The position numbers and the translations under genes are program-made. Positions 48,973 to 58,898 of a stretch of 64,000 nucleotides of DNA are shown in pieces. The DNA is from Arthrobacter oryzae (GTDB lineage Bacteria > Actinomycetota > Actinomycetes > Actinomycetales > Micrococcaceae), in contig NZ_RBIR01000007.1 in the NCBI RefSeq assembly GCF_003634095.1, positions 124,001 through 188,000 of the forward strand, written 5' to 3'. The notes beneath the pieces are model-generated. The model was given only the letters and a program-made list of their open reading frames with translations. It searched no databases and had not been told where the DNA came from. Each line of letters begins with the position of its first letter. Positions within the stretch are counted from its first letter, which is position 1.

Positions 48973-48998
48973 CAGCATGTTCCCGGAAGGAGCTCTCT

Positions 48999-51656
48999 TT
49001 GGACGCCAAATTCACCACCAAGAGCCAGGAGGCTCTGGCGGCAGCCGCAATGAACGCCTCGACGGCGGGGAATCCCCAGCTTGAACCCGCCCACCTGCTC
49101 AAGGCGCTCATGGACCAACGCGAGGGTGTCGCCGTCGCGCTCCTCCGCGCCACGGGGACGGACCCAGATTCCGTCAGCGTCCAGGCCAGCAGCGCCATCA
49201 AGGCCCTTCCGTCCACCTCCGGCAGTTCGGTGCAGCAGCCGCAGCTGTCCCGCACTGCCCTGCAGGCCATCAAGAACGCCCAGAACGAGGCCGAGCGGCT
49301 CGGAGACACCTTCGTCTCCACCGAACACCTGCTGCTGGGGCTCGCCTCCGGAAGTGACGCCGTCGGCAAGCTGATGCGAGACTCCGGCGCCTCCCACGAG
49401 GCCCTCCTCGCCGCGCTGCCCGGTGTCCGCGGCGACCGCAAGGTGGACAATGCCGATCCCGAGAACACGTTCCAGGCGCTGGAGAAATACGGCACCGACC
49501 TCACCGCGATTGCCCGCTCCGGCAAGCTGGACCCGGTGATCGGCCGCGACGCCGAGATCCGCCGCATCATCCAGGTGCTGAGCCGCCGGACCAAGAACAA
49601 CCCAGTCATCATCGGTGAACCCGGCGTGGGCAAGACCGCCGTCGTCGAGGGACTTGCCCAGCGGATCGTGGCCGGCGATGTCCCCGAAAGCCTGCGCGGC
49701 AAGACCCTGATCGCCCTGGACCTTGCCTCGATGGTGGCCGGGGCGAAGTACCGCGGTGAATTCGAGGAGCGGCTCAAGGCCGTCCTGGAGGAAATCAAGA
49801 GCTCCGAGGGCCAGATCGTCACGTTCATCGACGAGCTCCACACCGTCGTCGGGGCCGGCGCGACCGGGGACAGCTCCATGGACGCCGGCAACATGCTCAA
49901 GCCCATGCTGGCCCGCGGCGAGCTGCGGCTGATCGGCGCCACCACCCTCGACGAGTACCGCGAGAACATCGAAAAGGATCCTGCCCTGGAACGCCGCTTC
50001 CAGCAGGTCTTCGTCGGCGAGCCGAGTGTGGAGGACACGATCGGCATTCTGCGCGGCCTCAAGGAGCGCTACGAGGCGCACCACAAGGTTTCCATCTCGG
50101 ATTCCGCCCTGGTGGCCGCCGCCACGCTATCCAACCGGTACATCTCCGGCCGGCAGCTGCCGGACAAGGCGATCGACCTGGTGGACGAGGCGGCGTCCCG
50201 GCTGCGGATGGAAATCGACTCCGCACCGGAGGAGATCGACCAGCTGCGCCGCCAGGTGGACCGCCTGACCATGGAGGAACTGGCCCTTGCCGGCGAGACC
50301 GACCCCGCCTCGGTGGAGCGGCTGGCGGCCCTGCGCGCGGACATGGCGGACAAGAAAGAGGAGCTCGCGGCCCTCAACGCCCGCTGGGAGGCCGAGAAGG
50401 CCGGCCTGAACCGGGTGGGCGACCTGCGGGCCAAGCTCGACGAGCTCCGCTCCGCGGCCGACAAAGCCCAGCGTGAAGGCGACCTCGAAACGGCGTCCAG
50501 AATCCTCTACGGCGAGATCCCCGCGCTGGAGCGGGAACTGAACGCCGCGGCCGAGGCCGAAGCGGCCGTGCCCGACAAGTCCGGCCAGATGGTGGCCGAT
50601 GAGGTCACCGCGGATGACATCGCCGAGGTGATCTCGGCGTGGACCGGCATCCCGGCCGGGCGCATGCTGCAGGGCGAGAGCCAGAAGCTCCTGAACATGG
50701 AAGAGGTCCTGGGGGAGCGGCTGATCGGCCAGAAGAAGGCCGTTGCCGCGGTCTCCGACGCCGTGCGCCGCGCCCGCGCCGGGATCAGCGATCCCAACCG
50801 GCCCACCGGTTCCTTCCTGTTCCTTGGCCCCACCGGCGTCGGCAAGACGGAGCTCGCGAAGTCCCTTGCCGACTTCCTCTTCGACGACGAGCGCGCGATG
50901 GTCCGGATCGACATGTCCGAATACTCGGAGAAGCATTCCGTGGCCCGGCTTGTCGGTGCGCCCCCCGGCTACGTCGGCTACGAGGAAGGCGGTCAGCTGA
51001 CCGAGGCCGTCCGCCGCCGCCCGTACTCGGTGCTGCTGCTCGATGAAGTGGAAAAGGCCCACCCCGAGGTCTTTGACATCCTCCTGCAGGTGCTCGACGA
51101 CGGCCGACTCACCGACGGCCAGGGCCGCACCGTGGACTTCCGCAACGTGATCCTGGTGCTCACCTCTAACCTGGGCAGCCAGTTCCTTGTGGATCCCAAC
51201 CTCGACGCGGCGGCCAAGAAGAATGCCGTCATGGCGACCGTGCATGCCTCCTTCAAGCCGGAGTTCCTGAACCGGCTGGACGAGGTGGTGCTGTTCGATC
51301 CGCTGAGCGTGGAGGAGCTGTCCCGGATCGTGGAGCTGCAGGTCAAGGAGCTGGGCGAGCGGCTCAAGGGCCGCCGGCTGAACCTTGAAGTTACCGAGGG
51401 CGCCCGCGCCTGGCTGGCGGTCACCGGCTTTGATCCCGCCTACGGCGCCCGGCCGCTGCGCCGGCTGGTGCAACGCGAGATCGGCGACCGGCTGGCCCGG
51501 GCCATCCTGGCCGGCGAGATCTCCGACGGGGACACGGTTGTGGTGGACACCGCGCCGGACCTGATGGAACTCACCATGGGCGGCCATGACGCCACCGACC
51601 GGCCCGACGGCGGCGCCTCCACCGGCACCGGCCTCTCGGTCCGGCGCAAGGACTAG
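48999..51656 (+). CDS. clpB: ATP-dependent disaggregase ClpB
   Basis: The 885-residue Hsp100 chaperone works with DnaK to rescue aggregated proteins. It has an N-terminal Clp_N repeat domain (1 to about 150) and a first AAA+ domain with Walker A GEPGVGKT and Walker [16 protein letters not shown] coiled-coil middle domain spans about 405-525 ([20 protein letters not shown] onward). A second AAA+ domain has [28 protein letters not shown] and [14 protein letters not shown]. The start is a TTG at 48999 with GGAAGGAG six bases upstream; an upstream ATG in the same frame covers the promoter and is rejected. Confidence 0.96.
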   Translation: MDAKFTTKSQEALAAAAMNASTAGNPQLEPAHLLKALMDQREGVAVALLRATGTDPDSVSVQASSAIKALPSTSGSSVQQPQLSRTALQAIKNAQNEAERLGDTFVSTEHLLLGLASGSDAVGKLMRDSGASHEALLAALPGVRGDRKVDNADPENTFQALEKYGTDLTAIARSGKLDPVIGRDAEIRRIIQVLSRRTKNNPVIIGEPGVGKTAVVEGLAQRIVAGDVPESLRGKTLIALDLASMVAGAKYRGEFEERLKAVLEEIKSSEGQIVTFIDELHTVVGAGATGDSSMDAGNMLKPMLARGELRLIGATTLDEYRENIEKDPALERRFQQVFVGEPSVEDTIGILRGLKERYEAHHKVSISDSALVAAATLSNRYISGRQLPDKAIDLVDEAASRLRMEIDSAPEEIDQLRRQVDRLTMEELALAGETDPASVERLAALRADMADKKEELAALNARWEAEKAGLNRVGDLRAKLDELRSAADKAQREGDLETASRILYGEIPALERELNAAAEAEAAVPDKSGQMVADEVTADDIAEVISAWTGIPAGRMLQGESQKLLNMEEVLGERLIGQKKAVAAVSDAVRRARAGISDPNRPTGSFLFLGPTGVGKTELAKSLADFLFDDERAMVRIDMSEYSEKHSVARLVGAPPGYVGYEEGGQLTEAVRRRPYSVLLLDEVEKAHPEVFDILLQVLDDGRLTDGQGRTVDFRNVILVLTSNLGSQFLVDPNLDAAAKKNAVMATVHASFKPEFLNRLDEVVLFDPLSVEELSRIVELQVKELGERLKGRRLNLEVTEGARAWLAVTGFDPAYGARPLRRLVQREIGDRLARAILAGEISDGDTVVVDTAPDLMELTMGGHDATDRPDGGASTGTGLSVRRKD

Positions 51657-51684
51657 CCGCCGGCAGCAGTGTCGCGCCAGCGTC

Positions 51685-51717
51685 CGCCGGCAGCCGGGTT
51701 CGTCCCGGCTGCCGGCG
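51685..51717 (+). terminator. clpB terminator hairpin
   Basis: CGCCGGCAGCCGGG (51685-51698) pairs perfectly with CCCGGCTGCCGGCG (51704-51717) around a TTCGT loop, 28 bases after the clpB stop. No T run follows, as is common for high-GC terminators. Confidence 0.75.
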
Positions 51718-51814
51718 CGCTAACGCCGTCGTGCGTCGGAACTTGCGGGCGCCGTGGGTACTGCCGGCGCGCTACGACGCCCGGGGATTGATAAGGCCGA
51801 AAGGCCGCGCAAAC

Positions 51815-52606
51815 CTACGGGAGCAAGGACTCCATGATGACGTTGCCGGCATCCGTCACGGCGTAGCAGTCGACGCGGCGGTCGCCCTTGCCCCAACTGC
51901 TCGAGCTCGGGTACGCCAGCTTGTAACTCAGCGCGTAGGCGCCAGCCATGTCCGTCAGCGGCGCGGCTTTGCAAGCATCGCGCGCCTTCTGTTGAAGCAT
52001 TTCCCGGCCGGGGTAGGAGTCCGCACCCGCGTACTTCACCACGGCGACCAGTTGCGCCGAGTGGCCGGTGGTGCAGTCCACGATGGTGGACTGCTGGGCA
52101 TCCGGATCGAAGTCCTTGAAGCAGTCACGCAACTGGAAGTCCATCGGGCTGACCCCCTCCAGCGGCAGGCTTCCCCGGCCGGCCGCGGACGACGCCGAAC
52201 CCGACGCCGCTGCGGGGGCCGGGCCGCCGTCCGCGGACGACCGGGTACTGCCGGCGAATGAGGCCACCGCCAGCCACACCAGAAGTACGAGAGCGATGAG
52301 CGCCGCCGCAGCCACGCCGAGCCGCTTGCGCCCCTGGCGGCGGATGCGGCGGACCAGCGGGCGTATGCGGATCGAGAGTGCGGTGATGATGCCGGAGACT
52401 GCGAGGCCCGGGCGCGTTGCGGCCGGAGGCTTGAGGCCCCAGGGCGTCCCGGTCCGGTGCTCATCCGGGGGCGCAGCCGGAGGGGCCGCCGGAGAGGGCC
52501 CGGCCGGGTAACTGTCGGCTTCAATAACGGGCAGGGCGGACGTCGGCAGCCTCGAAGGCGGCGGCGGGACGGACCAGCCGCCGCGCCTTGGATTCTCTTC
52601 GGTCAC
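51815..52606 (-). CDS. Septum-formation-domain membrane protein
   Basis: The 263-residue protein has a Pro/Ala-rich cytoplasmic N-terminus of about 90 residues and a basic stretch (RRIRRQGRKRLG). One membrane helix (VAAAALIALVLLVWLAVASF) follows, then an outside domain with four cysteines. Pieces LRDCFKDFD, VDCTTGHSAQLVAVVKYAG, SYPGREMLQQKARDACKA and RRVDCYAVTD match the 'septum formation' domain of actinobacterial cell-envelope proteins. The start is uncertain: GTG 52606 (MTEENPRR) is preferred, with GTGs at 52618 and 52621 possible. Confidence 0.8.
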   Translation of the reverse strand: MTEENPRRGGWSVPPPPSRLPTSALPVIEADSYPAGPSPAAPPAAPPDEHRTGTPWGLKPPAATRPGLAVSGIITALSIRIRPLVRRIRRQGRKRLGVAAAALIALVLLVWLAVASFAGSTRSSADGGPAPAAASGSASSAAGRGSLPLEGVSPMDFQLRDCFKDFDPDAQQSTIVDCTTGHSAQLVAVVKYAGADSYPGREMLQQKARDACKAAPLTDMAGAYALSYKLAYPSSSSWGKGDRRVDCYAVTDAGNVIMESLLP

Positions 52607-52897
52607 TGAGAATTTCACCACTTCCGTGCATCTTGGCCGGGGCTGGAGGCCCGGCGTCGTGGCCCGTTTCCGGGGGCACACCACGAAACTCTATCGAACA
52701 AGCCCGGCGCGGCGCATGCGCGGCGGGCCGTGGCCCGTCCGCCGGAAGCGCCACACTGTCCACAGGGCGCGGGCCGGCAAGCAGTCGGGGCCGAAAGCAT
52801 GTAATCTAGGTGTACGACAAATTGACCAAACATTCCGGGGCCTCACCGATCGCCAAAGGTGACCACCTCCGGTCCAAGTACAAAAGGGGGTCACGCC

Positions 52898-53131
52898 ATG
52901 GGGCGCGGCCGTCAAAAGGCAAAAGCTACCAAGCAGGCTCGGGACATCAAGTACTACTCCCCGAACACTGACTATTCGGCCCTTCAGCGCGAGCTCACGG
53001 GCCCGGGAAGTCGTGCCACGAACCACTTTGCGGATGATCCGGTCGAGCCGGATTACTCGGCGTATGTGGATAAGTACGCGGACGATTTGGAAGACGACGA
53101 CGACGAGGTTGACTCCCGTCGGATAGGTTAG
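52898..53131 (+). CDS. DUF3073 family protein
   Basis: The 77-residue hydrophilic protein begins MGRGRQKAKATKQARDIKYY and has an acidic end (KYADDLEDDDDEVDSRR), matching DUF3073, a small family confined to actinobacteria and of unknown function. The ATG at 52898 has AAAAGGGGGT upstream, and a TAATCT -10-like box lies near 52802, giving a leader of about 90 bases. It is divergent from the septum-formation gene and followed by two strong terminators. Confidence 0.92.
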   Translation: MGRGRQKAKATKQARDIKYYSPNTDYSALQRELTGPGSRATNHFADDPVEPDYSAYVDKYADDLEDDDDEVDSRRIG

Positions 53132-53138
53132 TCGACGC

Positions 53139-53166
53139 ATCCTCCCGGCAGTTTCTTCGGGAGGAT
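53139..53166 (+). terminator. First terminator after the DUF3073 gene
   Basis: ATCCTCCCG (53139-53147) pairs with CGGGAGGAT (53158-53166) around a 10-base loop, eight bases after the stop codon, and is followed by CCTTCC. Confidence 0.7.
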
Positions 53167-53200
53167 CCTTCCGGCACTGCGGTGCCAGCCAAAGATTTTC

Positions 53201-53246
53201 AGGCCGTCGGCCACACCTGTCTCAGGCGTGGCTGGCGGCCTTTCTT
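53201..53246 (+). terminator. Second terminator after the DUF3073 gene
   Basis: AGGCCG (53201-53206) pairs with CGGCCT (53236-53241); inside, GCCAC/GTGGC and CCTG/CAGG extend the stem. TTTCTTGT follows, so this is the stronger of the two stops. Confidence 0.7.
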
Positions 53247-53387
53247 GTGCCACCGGGCGAATACCGGGCGAATACTCGGCACGCCAGCGGCCCGCGCCGT
53301 CGGTGTAGTTGTCACCGGCTGGACCTCGGGCTAGGTTGATCGTGCCGGATTCTCCCGGACACCACCCGCCGGCCCGGAAGGACTGCC

Positions 53388-54170
53388 ATGACCATTCGCA
53401 CAGGATTCGCCGAGGGCGAGCTCTGCTGGACCGATCTCCAGACCAGCGACGTGGGGGCAGCCAAGGCCTTCTACGCGGAGGTTTTCGGCTGGCGGTACGA
53501 AGACTTGCCCACCCCGGACGGCCGCAGCTACGCGAAGGCATACCTCGGTGGGGATCTGGTGACGGTGATCGCCCCGCAGACCGCGGAGCAGGAATCCTCG
53601 GGCGACCCGGGACGGTGGAATGTTTACTTCGCAGTTGACGATGCCGGTGATCTGGCCGCCGAGCTGGCCCACTCCTCCGGGCGCCTCGACTTCGGCCCGG
53701 AGCAGGTCGGCGACACCGGCATCATGGTCTTCTTCGCCCCGCCCGGCGGCGGAACCACCGGGGCTTGGCAGGCGGGCACCCATTTCGGCGCCGCCCGGGA
53801 CCAGGAAGCCGGCGCCCTGGCCTGGGCCGAGCTCCTGACGCCGGACCCCCAGGCCGCCGTCGGGTTCTTCCAGCACATCCTCGGGCACGACGTGACCGAA
53901 TACCCCCAGGACGACGGCGGCACCTACACCACGCTCATGGTGAACGGCGCCGAGGTGGCCGGGATCGCCCGGGTCCCAGGCGATGCACAGGACACCCTCC
54001 AGCCCGGGTGGCAGGTCTATTTCGGCGTCTCCGACGTCGCGGCAGCGGTTCAGGCCGCGGTGGCCGTGGGCGGCGTCGTGCTGATCGAACCCGAGGAGGC
54101 CGGGGAAGCCGGCAGCATCGCCACGCTCCAGGACCCGCAGGGCGGCGTGTTCAACCTGTTGGAGGTCTAG
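53388..54170 (+). CDS. VOC (glyoxalase/bleomycin resistance-like) family protein, two domains
   Basis: The 260-residue protein has two vicinal-oxygen-chelate units. The first starts GELCWTDLQTSDVGAAKAFY and runs to about residue 120; the second starts GALAWAELLTPDPQAAVGFF and ends with IATLQDPQGGVFNLLEV. Each has four beta-alpha-beta-type strands, and together they make one metal or ligand site. The substrate is unknown. CCGGAAGGACTGCC precedes the ATG at 53388. Confidence 0.9.
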   Translation: MTIRTGFAEGELCWTDLQTSDVGAAKAFYAEVFGWRYEDLPTPDGRSYAKAYLGGDLVTVIAPQTAEQESSGDPGRWNVYFAVDDAGDLAAELAHSSGRLDFGPEQVGDTGIMVFFAPPGGGTTGAWQAGTHFGAARDQEAGALAWAELLTPDPQAAVGFFQHILGHDVTEYPQDDGGTYTTLMVNGAEVAGIARVPGDAQDTLQPGWQVYFGVSDVAAAVQAAVAVGGVVLIEPEEAGEAGSIATLQDPQGGVFNLLEV

Positions 54171-54186
54171 GGCCGCCGCTTAAACC

Positions 54187-54327
54187 CATCGAGTGCTCCC
54201 CAACCGCCGTTTCCTGGTCTCCAAACGGCGGCTGGGCCCACTCCGGCGAGGCCCCTGCCTGAGCCTGCGAGGGCTGGGAGCCGGTGGGGACTTGGGAGGC
54301 TAGGGTGCCGGTGGGGAGCACTCGATG
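54187..54327. repeat. Nested inverted repeats between the VOC gene and purM
   Basis: The outer arms CATCGAGTGCTCCCCA (54187-54202) and TGGGGAGCACTCGATG (54312-54327) are perfect, 109 bases apart. Inside, CCGCCGTTT (54204-54212) pairs with AAACGGCGG (54223-54231), a compact terminator-like stem. The element fills almost the whole gap between two convergent genes. Confidence 0.8.
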
Positions 54328-54342
54328 ATGGTGCGGGCGGGA

Positions 54343-55515
54343 TCAGGCGTAGGCGTTGACCAAACGGACGGCGCCGCCGTCGACGCCCTTGGCGCCCTGG
54401 ACGTAGTCCGGGCCGGTCTTGACGATCGAGTCCGAGTTCTCCTGGACCGTGCCCATGATCCAGGACGGCAGGCCGCGGTCGTTGAGCCGGTTCACGGCGG
54501 CGTCCGCGGCCTCCGGGGAAACAATGGCGACCATGCCGACACCCAGGTTCAGGGTGCGCTCAAGGTCGGCGAGCGGGACGTTGCCGAGCTCGGCGACCAG
54601 CTTGAAGATGGCCGGGAGCTCCCAGGTGGAGCGGTCCACGGTGGCCAGCAGGCCCTGCGGGAGGACGCGGGCGAGGTTGGCCGCGAGTCCGCCGCCGGTC
54701 ACATGGCTGAAGCCGTGGACAGCCTTGCCGCCAGCGGCGGAGCCGTTGACCGGGAAGGTGCGGGCCAGGTCCAGGCAGTCCGCGGCGTAGACGCGGGTGG
54801 GCTCGAGGAGCTCCTCGCCCAGGGTGCGGCCGAGTTCGGAGACATGGCGTTCCAGGGCCCAGCCGGCGTGGTTGACCACGCGGCGGACCAGGGAGTAGCC
54901 ATTGGAGTGCAGGCCGGAGGAGGCCATGCCGATCACGACGTCGCCGGCGCGGACACGGTCCGGGCCCAGCAGAGCGTCGGCCTCGACCACGCCGGTGGCG
55001 GCACCGGCGACGTCGTACTCGTGCTCCCCGAGCAGGCCCGGGTGCTCGGCGGTTTCGCCGCCCACCAAGGCGGTGCCGGCGACCGAGCAGGCGGCCGCGA
55101 TGCCGCGGACGATGTCGGCGATGCGCTCGGGGACAACCTTGCCGCAGGCGATGTAATCGGTCATGTAGAGCGGCTCGGCGCCCACGACGACGATGTCGTC
55201 CACCACCATGCCGACGAGGTCGTAACCGATGGTGTCGTGGATGTCCATGGCCTGGGCGATTGCCACCTTGGTGCCGACGCCGTCGGTGGAGGTGGCCAGC
55301 AGCGGCCGCTTGTAGGTCAGCAGCCGGGAGACGTCGTAGAGCCCCGCGAACCCGCCGACGCCGCCGATCACTGAGGCGTTGTGGGTTGCCTTGACGGCAT
55401 CCTTCATGAGCTCGACGGCGCGGTCTCCCGCTTCGACGTCGACGCCGGCGGAGGCGTAGGTGATGCCGGCGTTCTGGGCGGCATTCATGTCAGCGGCCGG
55501 GGAGGCGGAAGTCAT
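54343..55515 (-). CDS. purM: Phosphoribosylformylglycinamidine cyclo-ligase (AIR synthetase)
   Basis: The 390-residue purine-pathway enzyme closes the imidazole ring of AIR using ATP. Motifs: TYASAGVDVEAGDRAVELMK at the start, GVGTKVAIAQAMDIHDTIGY, DLVGMVVDDIVVVGAEPLY, VIGMASSGLHSNGYSLVRRV and HGFSHVTGGGLAANLARVLP. Its start overlaps the purF stop (ATGA, 55512-55515), so purF-purM are co-translated. The N-terminus is slightly extended (MTSASPAADMNAAQN). Confidence 0.97.
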   Translation of the reverse strand: MTSASPAADMNAAQNAGITYASAGVDVEAGDRAVELMKDAVKATHNASVIGGVGGFAGLYDVSRLLTYKRPLLATSTDGVGTKVAIAQAMDIHDTIGYDLVGMVVDDIVVVGAEPLYMTDYIACGKVVPERIADIVRGIAAACSVAGTALVGGETAEHPGLLGEHEYDVAGAATGVVEADALLGPDRVRAGDVVIGMASSGLHSNGYSLVRRVVNHAGWALERHVSELGRTLGEELLEPTRVYAADCLDLARTFPVNGSAAGGKAVHGFSHVTGGGLAANLARVLPQGLLATVDRSTWELPAIFKLVAELGNVPLADLERTLNLGVGMVAIVSPEAADAAVNRLNDRGLPSWIMGTVQENSDSIVKTGPDYVQGAKGVDGGAVRLVNAYA

Positions 55516-57170
55516 ACTGGCTCTTTCTTGTCGGCTGAGGTGACGCGGTCGGCATCGGTGAGCAGTTCTTCGAATTCGGAGTCCGGGCCCGGGTCGCAGC
55601 CGGTGGCGCCGGCCTTGGCGGCCGGGTCGTCCGCGATCGAGGTGCCGGGATCGGCGTCGGACGCGGCGGACGGTGCCGGCGCTGCCGTGGCGGGCAGCCC
55701 GCCGAGGTCCGTGCGCTCAAGCAGGTTCTTGCCGAGCTTGTCCGCGCCCGGCAGCTCGATCGGGTACTTGCCGGTGAAGCAGGCGGTGCACAGCCGTTCG
55801 CGCGGCTGCCGGGTGGCGCCGATCATGCCGTCTTCGGAGATATAGGCGAGCGAGTCGGCACCGATGGCCTGGGTGATTTCCTCGACGGTGGCGCCGTTGG
55901 CGATCAGTTCCGCGCGGGAGGCGAAGTCGATGCCGTAGAAACAGGGCCACTTGACCGGCGGGGAGGAAATCTTGATGTGGACGCTTGCGGCGCCGGCTTC
56001 CCGGAGCATCCGCACGATGGCGCGCTGGGTGTTGCCGCGGACGATCGAGTCATCCACCACCACGACACGCTTGCCGCGGATCACGGATTCGAGGGCATTG
56101 AGCTTGAGCCGGATGCCGAGCTGGCGCAGCGTCTGCGAGGGCTGGATGAACGTGCGGCCGACGTAGGAGTTCTTGACGAAGCCGTGCGCGAAGGGGATGC
56201 CGGATTCCTCGGCGTAGCCCACCGCCGCGGGGGTGCCCGATTCCGGCACCGGGATGACGATGTCCGCTTCCTGGGTGTTTTCGCGGGCCAGCTGGCGGCC
56301 CATTTCCACGCGGGATTCGTATACCGAGCGGCCCGCAATGGACGCGTCCGGGCGGGCGAGGTAGACATATTCGAAAACGCAGCCGGCCGGCGTCGCCTCG
56401 GCGAAGCGCTGGGAACGGACGCCGTCCTCGTCGATCGCGATGAACTCGCCGGGCTCGATCTCGCGGATGAAGCTGGCGCCGACGGTGGCGAGGGCGGACT
56501 GCTCGGAGGCCACCACCCAGCCGCGTTCCAGCCGGCCCAAGCAGAGCGGGCGGATGCCGTAGGTGTCGCGGGCCGCGTAGAGGGTGCCCTCATCCATGAA
56601 GACGAAGCAGAAGCCGCCCTTGATCTTGGGCAGCAGCTCCATCGCGGTCTGCTCAAGGGACTTGCCCTCTTCGCCCTCCAGGAGCGCCGTGACCAGCGCC
56701 GTGTCCGAGGTGTTGCCCTGCTTCATCTCGCCGCTGAGCTGGCCGCCGTTGCGGTCCTCGATCATCGCCTTGAGCTCGGCCGTGTTGGTCAGGTTGCCGT
56801 TGTGGGCCAGGGCCACGGTGCCCGTGGCGGTCGCGCCCAGGGTGGGCTGGGCGTTGGCCCAGTGGCTCGCACCCGTAGTTGAATAGCGGCAGTGGCCGAC
56901 GGCCAGGTGCCCGGTCAGGGTGTTCAGCGTGGTCTCGTCGAAGACCTGGGAAACGAGGCCCATGTCCTTGTAGACGTTAATCCGCTTGCCGTCGCTGGTT
57001 GCAATACCAGCCGACTCCTGACCGCGGTGCTGCAGTGCGTACAGCCCGTAGTAGGTGAGTTTTGCTACTTCTTCACCGGGTGCCCAGACCCCGAAGACGC
57101 CGCATGCGTCCTGAGGGCCTTTTTCGCCTGGGAGAAGATCATGAGAAAGTTTTCCATCGCCGCGTGCCAC
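55512..57170 (-). CDS. purF: Amidophosphoribosyltransferase
   Basis: The 552-residue enzyme carries out the first committed step of purine synthesis. After a propeptide of about 22 residues, the Ntn-hydrolase Cys begins CGVFGVWAPGEEVAKLTYYG. The glutaminase domain includes AVGHCRYSTTGASHWANAQP. The PRPP-binding loop is in the phosphoribosyltransferase domain: VVVVDDSIVRGNTQRAIVRM. A non-conserved tail of about 70 residues, rich in Ala/Asp/Glu, follows. Cysteines near the C-terminus (CFYG; RLCTACFTG) may hold an iron-sulphur cluster, as in Bacillus PurF. Confidence 0.97.
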   Translation of the reverse strand: MARGDGKLSHDLLPGEKGPQDACGVFGVWAPGEEVAKLTYYGLYALQHRGQESAGIATSDGKRINVYKDMGLVSQVFDETTLNTLTGHLAVGHCRYSTTGASHWANAQPTLGATATGTVALAHNGNLTNTAELKAMIEDRNGGQLSGEMKQGNTSDTALVTALLEGEEGKSLEQTAMELLPKIKGGFCFVFMDEGTLYAARDTYGIRPLCLGRLERGWVVASEQSALATVGASFIREIEPGEFIAIDEDGVRSQRFAEATPAGCVFEYVYLARPDASIAGRSVYESRVEMGRQLARENTQEADIVIPVPESGTPAAVGYAEESGIPFAHGFVKNSYVGRTFIQPSQTLRQLGIRLKLNALESVIRGKRVVVVDDSIVRGNTQRAIVRMLREAGAASVHIKISSPPVKWPCFYGIDFASRAELIANGATVEEITQAIGADSLAYISEDGMIGATRQPRERLCTACFTGKYPIELPGADKLGKNLLERTDLGGLPATAAPAPSAASDADPGTSIADDPAAKAGATGCDPGPDSEFEELLTDADRVTSADKKEPV

Positions 57171-57233
57171 TGGTCGATTATCTCACGATGTGCGCTAAGA
57201 CTTTTCCGGCGGCCGGATTATGACCTGCCGCCC

Positions 57234-57605
57234 CTAGATGCGGTTCCCGTCGTCGTCGGCGTCGGAGACCGAATCGGGGACGGGTTCGACGACGGCGCGC
57301 TCGGCGCGGCGGACGCTGACCCGGTCCAGCACGAGAGCCGCCACGGCCCCCAGGATGACGCCGCCGGCTGCACAAAGAATCATGAAAAAGCCGAAAACGG
57401 AGCTGGCGTCGTAGCTGGCATCACCGGGGAGTGCAAAGGCGATGATGGCAGCCGCGGCCACGCCCACGAGGCCGCCCAGGATTAGGAACGGCACATACTT
57501 CGGCGCCCGGCGGACGGTGACCTCGCGCCGCGCCGGGACGCCGCCCGGGACCGGTTCCCCCAGGGGGTCGTTGCCTGCGGTGCCGGGGGTTTCATGGGAA
57601 GACAT
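57234..57605 (-). CDS. Small two-helix membrane protein
   Basis: The 123-residue protein has two hydrophobic helices (YVPFLILGGLVGVAAAAIIA and VFGFFMILCAAGGVILGAVA) between a basic N-terminus (RREVTVRRAPK) and an acidic C-terminus. I recognise no named family, though similar proteins often precede purF in actinobacteria. It is 63 bases upstream of purF on the same strand and may share its transcript. Confidence 0.8.
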   Translation of the reverse strand: MSSHETPGTAGNDPLGEPVPGGVPARREVTVRRAPKYVPFLILGGLVGVAAAAIIAFALPGDASYDASSVFGFFMILCAAGGVILGAVAALVLDRVSVRRAERAVVEPVPDSVSDADDDGNRI

Positions 57606-57705
57606 GCCGTTAAGCCTACTGCCCTTCGACTCATTGCCGGTGACCGATTCCCGGCGCAGACTAGGGGTGGGGAAAGGCTAGGTACAGACGAGCGAAGGAA
57701 CCGCC

Positions 57706-58554
57706 ATGTTAGCCTCGGCCGACCGTGTTCGCGAGGAGCAGCGCTTGCTCTGGGATGAGTTCTCGGCGGGCTGGAAGAAATGGGACGCTGAACTGCTCGG
57801 CTGGCATGCCCCGTTCGGGGACGCCCTGCTCCGGGAGCTCCGGCTTCGCCCCGACTCCACGGTGCTGGACGTCGCGGCCGGCTCGGGGGAACCCGCGCTC
57901 GATGTCGCGGCGCAGGTACCGGAGGGCCGCGTGGTCCTGGCCGACATTTCGGCCGGGATGCTGCGGGTGGCCGAAGAGAAGGCGTTGGCCAGGGGCCTGG
58001 ACAACGTGGACTTTCAAGTGTGCGACTCGGCCGCCCTGCCGTTCGGTGACAACACGTTCGACGCCGTGTATTGCCGGTTCGGTTTGATGTTCTTTCCGGT
58101 GATGTCCGCGGCCATGCGAGAAATGGCGCGCACCGCCAAGCCCGGCGCCAGGGTGGGCGCCGTCGTCTGGGGGCGGGCCGCCCAGAATCCGTGGGCCAGC
58201 CTGATCCTGGGCACGATTGCCCGGCACAGCGAGCTGCCCATTCCGCCCGCAGGGAACCCCGGGCTGTTCCGCTGCGCACCCACCGGGTTCATGACCCGGA
58301 TGTTCAAGGACGCCGGGCTCACGGAAGTGACCGAATATCAGGTCAGCACCGAGCTGGTGCATGAAACCCCCGAGAGCTACTGGGAGTTCATGACCGAAAT
58401 TGCGACCACCGTGGCCATGGGGCTGGCCAAAGCCGACGACGAGTCGCGGGCCCTGATCCGCTCGGACGTGTTCGAGCTGCTGGGCCGGTATCAGCACGAC
58501 GGCGCGATCCGGCTCCGGTCCACCGCCACGGTGGTGGCCGGGACCAAACCCTAG
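57706..58554 (+). CDS. Class I SAM-dependent methyltransferase (UbiE-like)
   Basis: The 282-residue methyltransferase has motif I VLDVAAGSGEPALDVAAQVP, then VVLADISAGMLRVAEEKALA, VQVCDS-like acidic loop FQVCDSAALPFGDNTFDAVY, and GAVVWGRAAQNPWASLIL. It is of the UbiE/COQ5-like group; the acceptor is unknown. GAAGGAACC precedes the ATG. It lies divergent from the small membrane gene and before a block of intergenic repeats. Confidence 0.9.
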   Translation: MLASADRVREEQRLLWDEFSAGWKKWDAELLGWHAPFGDALLRELRLRPDSTVLDVAAGSGEPALDVAAQVPEGRVVLADISAGMLRVAEEKALARGLDNVDFQVCDSAALPFGDNTFDAVYCRFGLMFFPVMSAAMREMARTAKPGARVGAVVWGRAAQNPWASLILGTIARHSELPIPPAGNPGLFRCAPTGFMTRMFKDAGLTEVTEYQVSTELVHETPESYWEFMTEIATTVAMGLAKADDESRALIRSDVFELLGRYQHDGAIRLRSTATVVAGTKP

Positions 58555-58582
58555 GCGGCCGCCTGCTGGGTTTCCGCGCCGT

Positions 58583-58620
58583 TTTCAGACGGGCGCACCG
58601 GTTTCAGACGGGCGCACCGG
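58583..58620. repeat. 19-bp tandem repeat, two copies
   Basis: TTTCAGACGGGCGCACCGG is repeated exactly at 58583-58601 and 58602-58620. Related sequence recurs at 59938-59971, so this is one component of a dispersed intergenic repeat. Confidence 0.85.
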
Positions 58621-58655
58621 GGATCCGCGCCGCCCCCGTCCGGGTTCCGAGCCGT

Positions 58656-58850
58656 GGTCCGAAATCGTAGCGAGGATTGCCCGGCGTGGGGCCGGGGTCC
58701 GAGCTGGCCGGGTCCGAGCTTGGAACGGTGGTCCGAAATCGTAGCGGAAACTGCCCAGCGTGGGTCCCGGGTCCGAGCTGCCTGGGATCCGAGTTTGGAG
58801 CGGTGGTCCGGAATCGCAGCGAGGACTGCCCGGCGCAGCCCGGGATCCGA
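58656..58850. repeat. 74-75 bp tandem repeat, about three copies
   Basis: Units start at 58656, 58730 and 58805 with GGTCCG(A/G)AATCG(T/C)AGCG and run through GCCC(G/A)GCG and GTCCGAG. They occupy the gap between the methyltransferase gene and the AbiEi-like gene; no gene is present here. Confidence 0.85.
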
Positions 58851-58898
58851 GACACCCCTGTCCGGGTTCGGAGCCGTCGTCGCGGAACCACCGCAGGA

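Noticed and set aside
48918..48998. An upstream ATG as the clpB start
   Set aside because: It would place the HAIR operator and both promoter boxes inside the coding region; the TTG at 48999 has a strong ribosome binding site and begins the conserved N-terminal domain.
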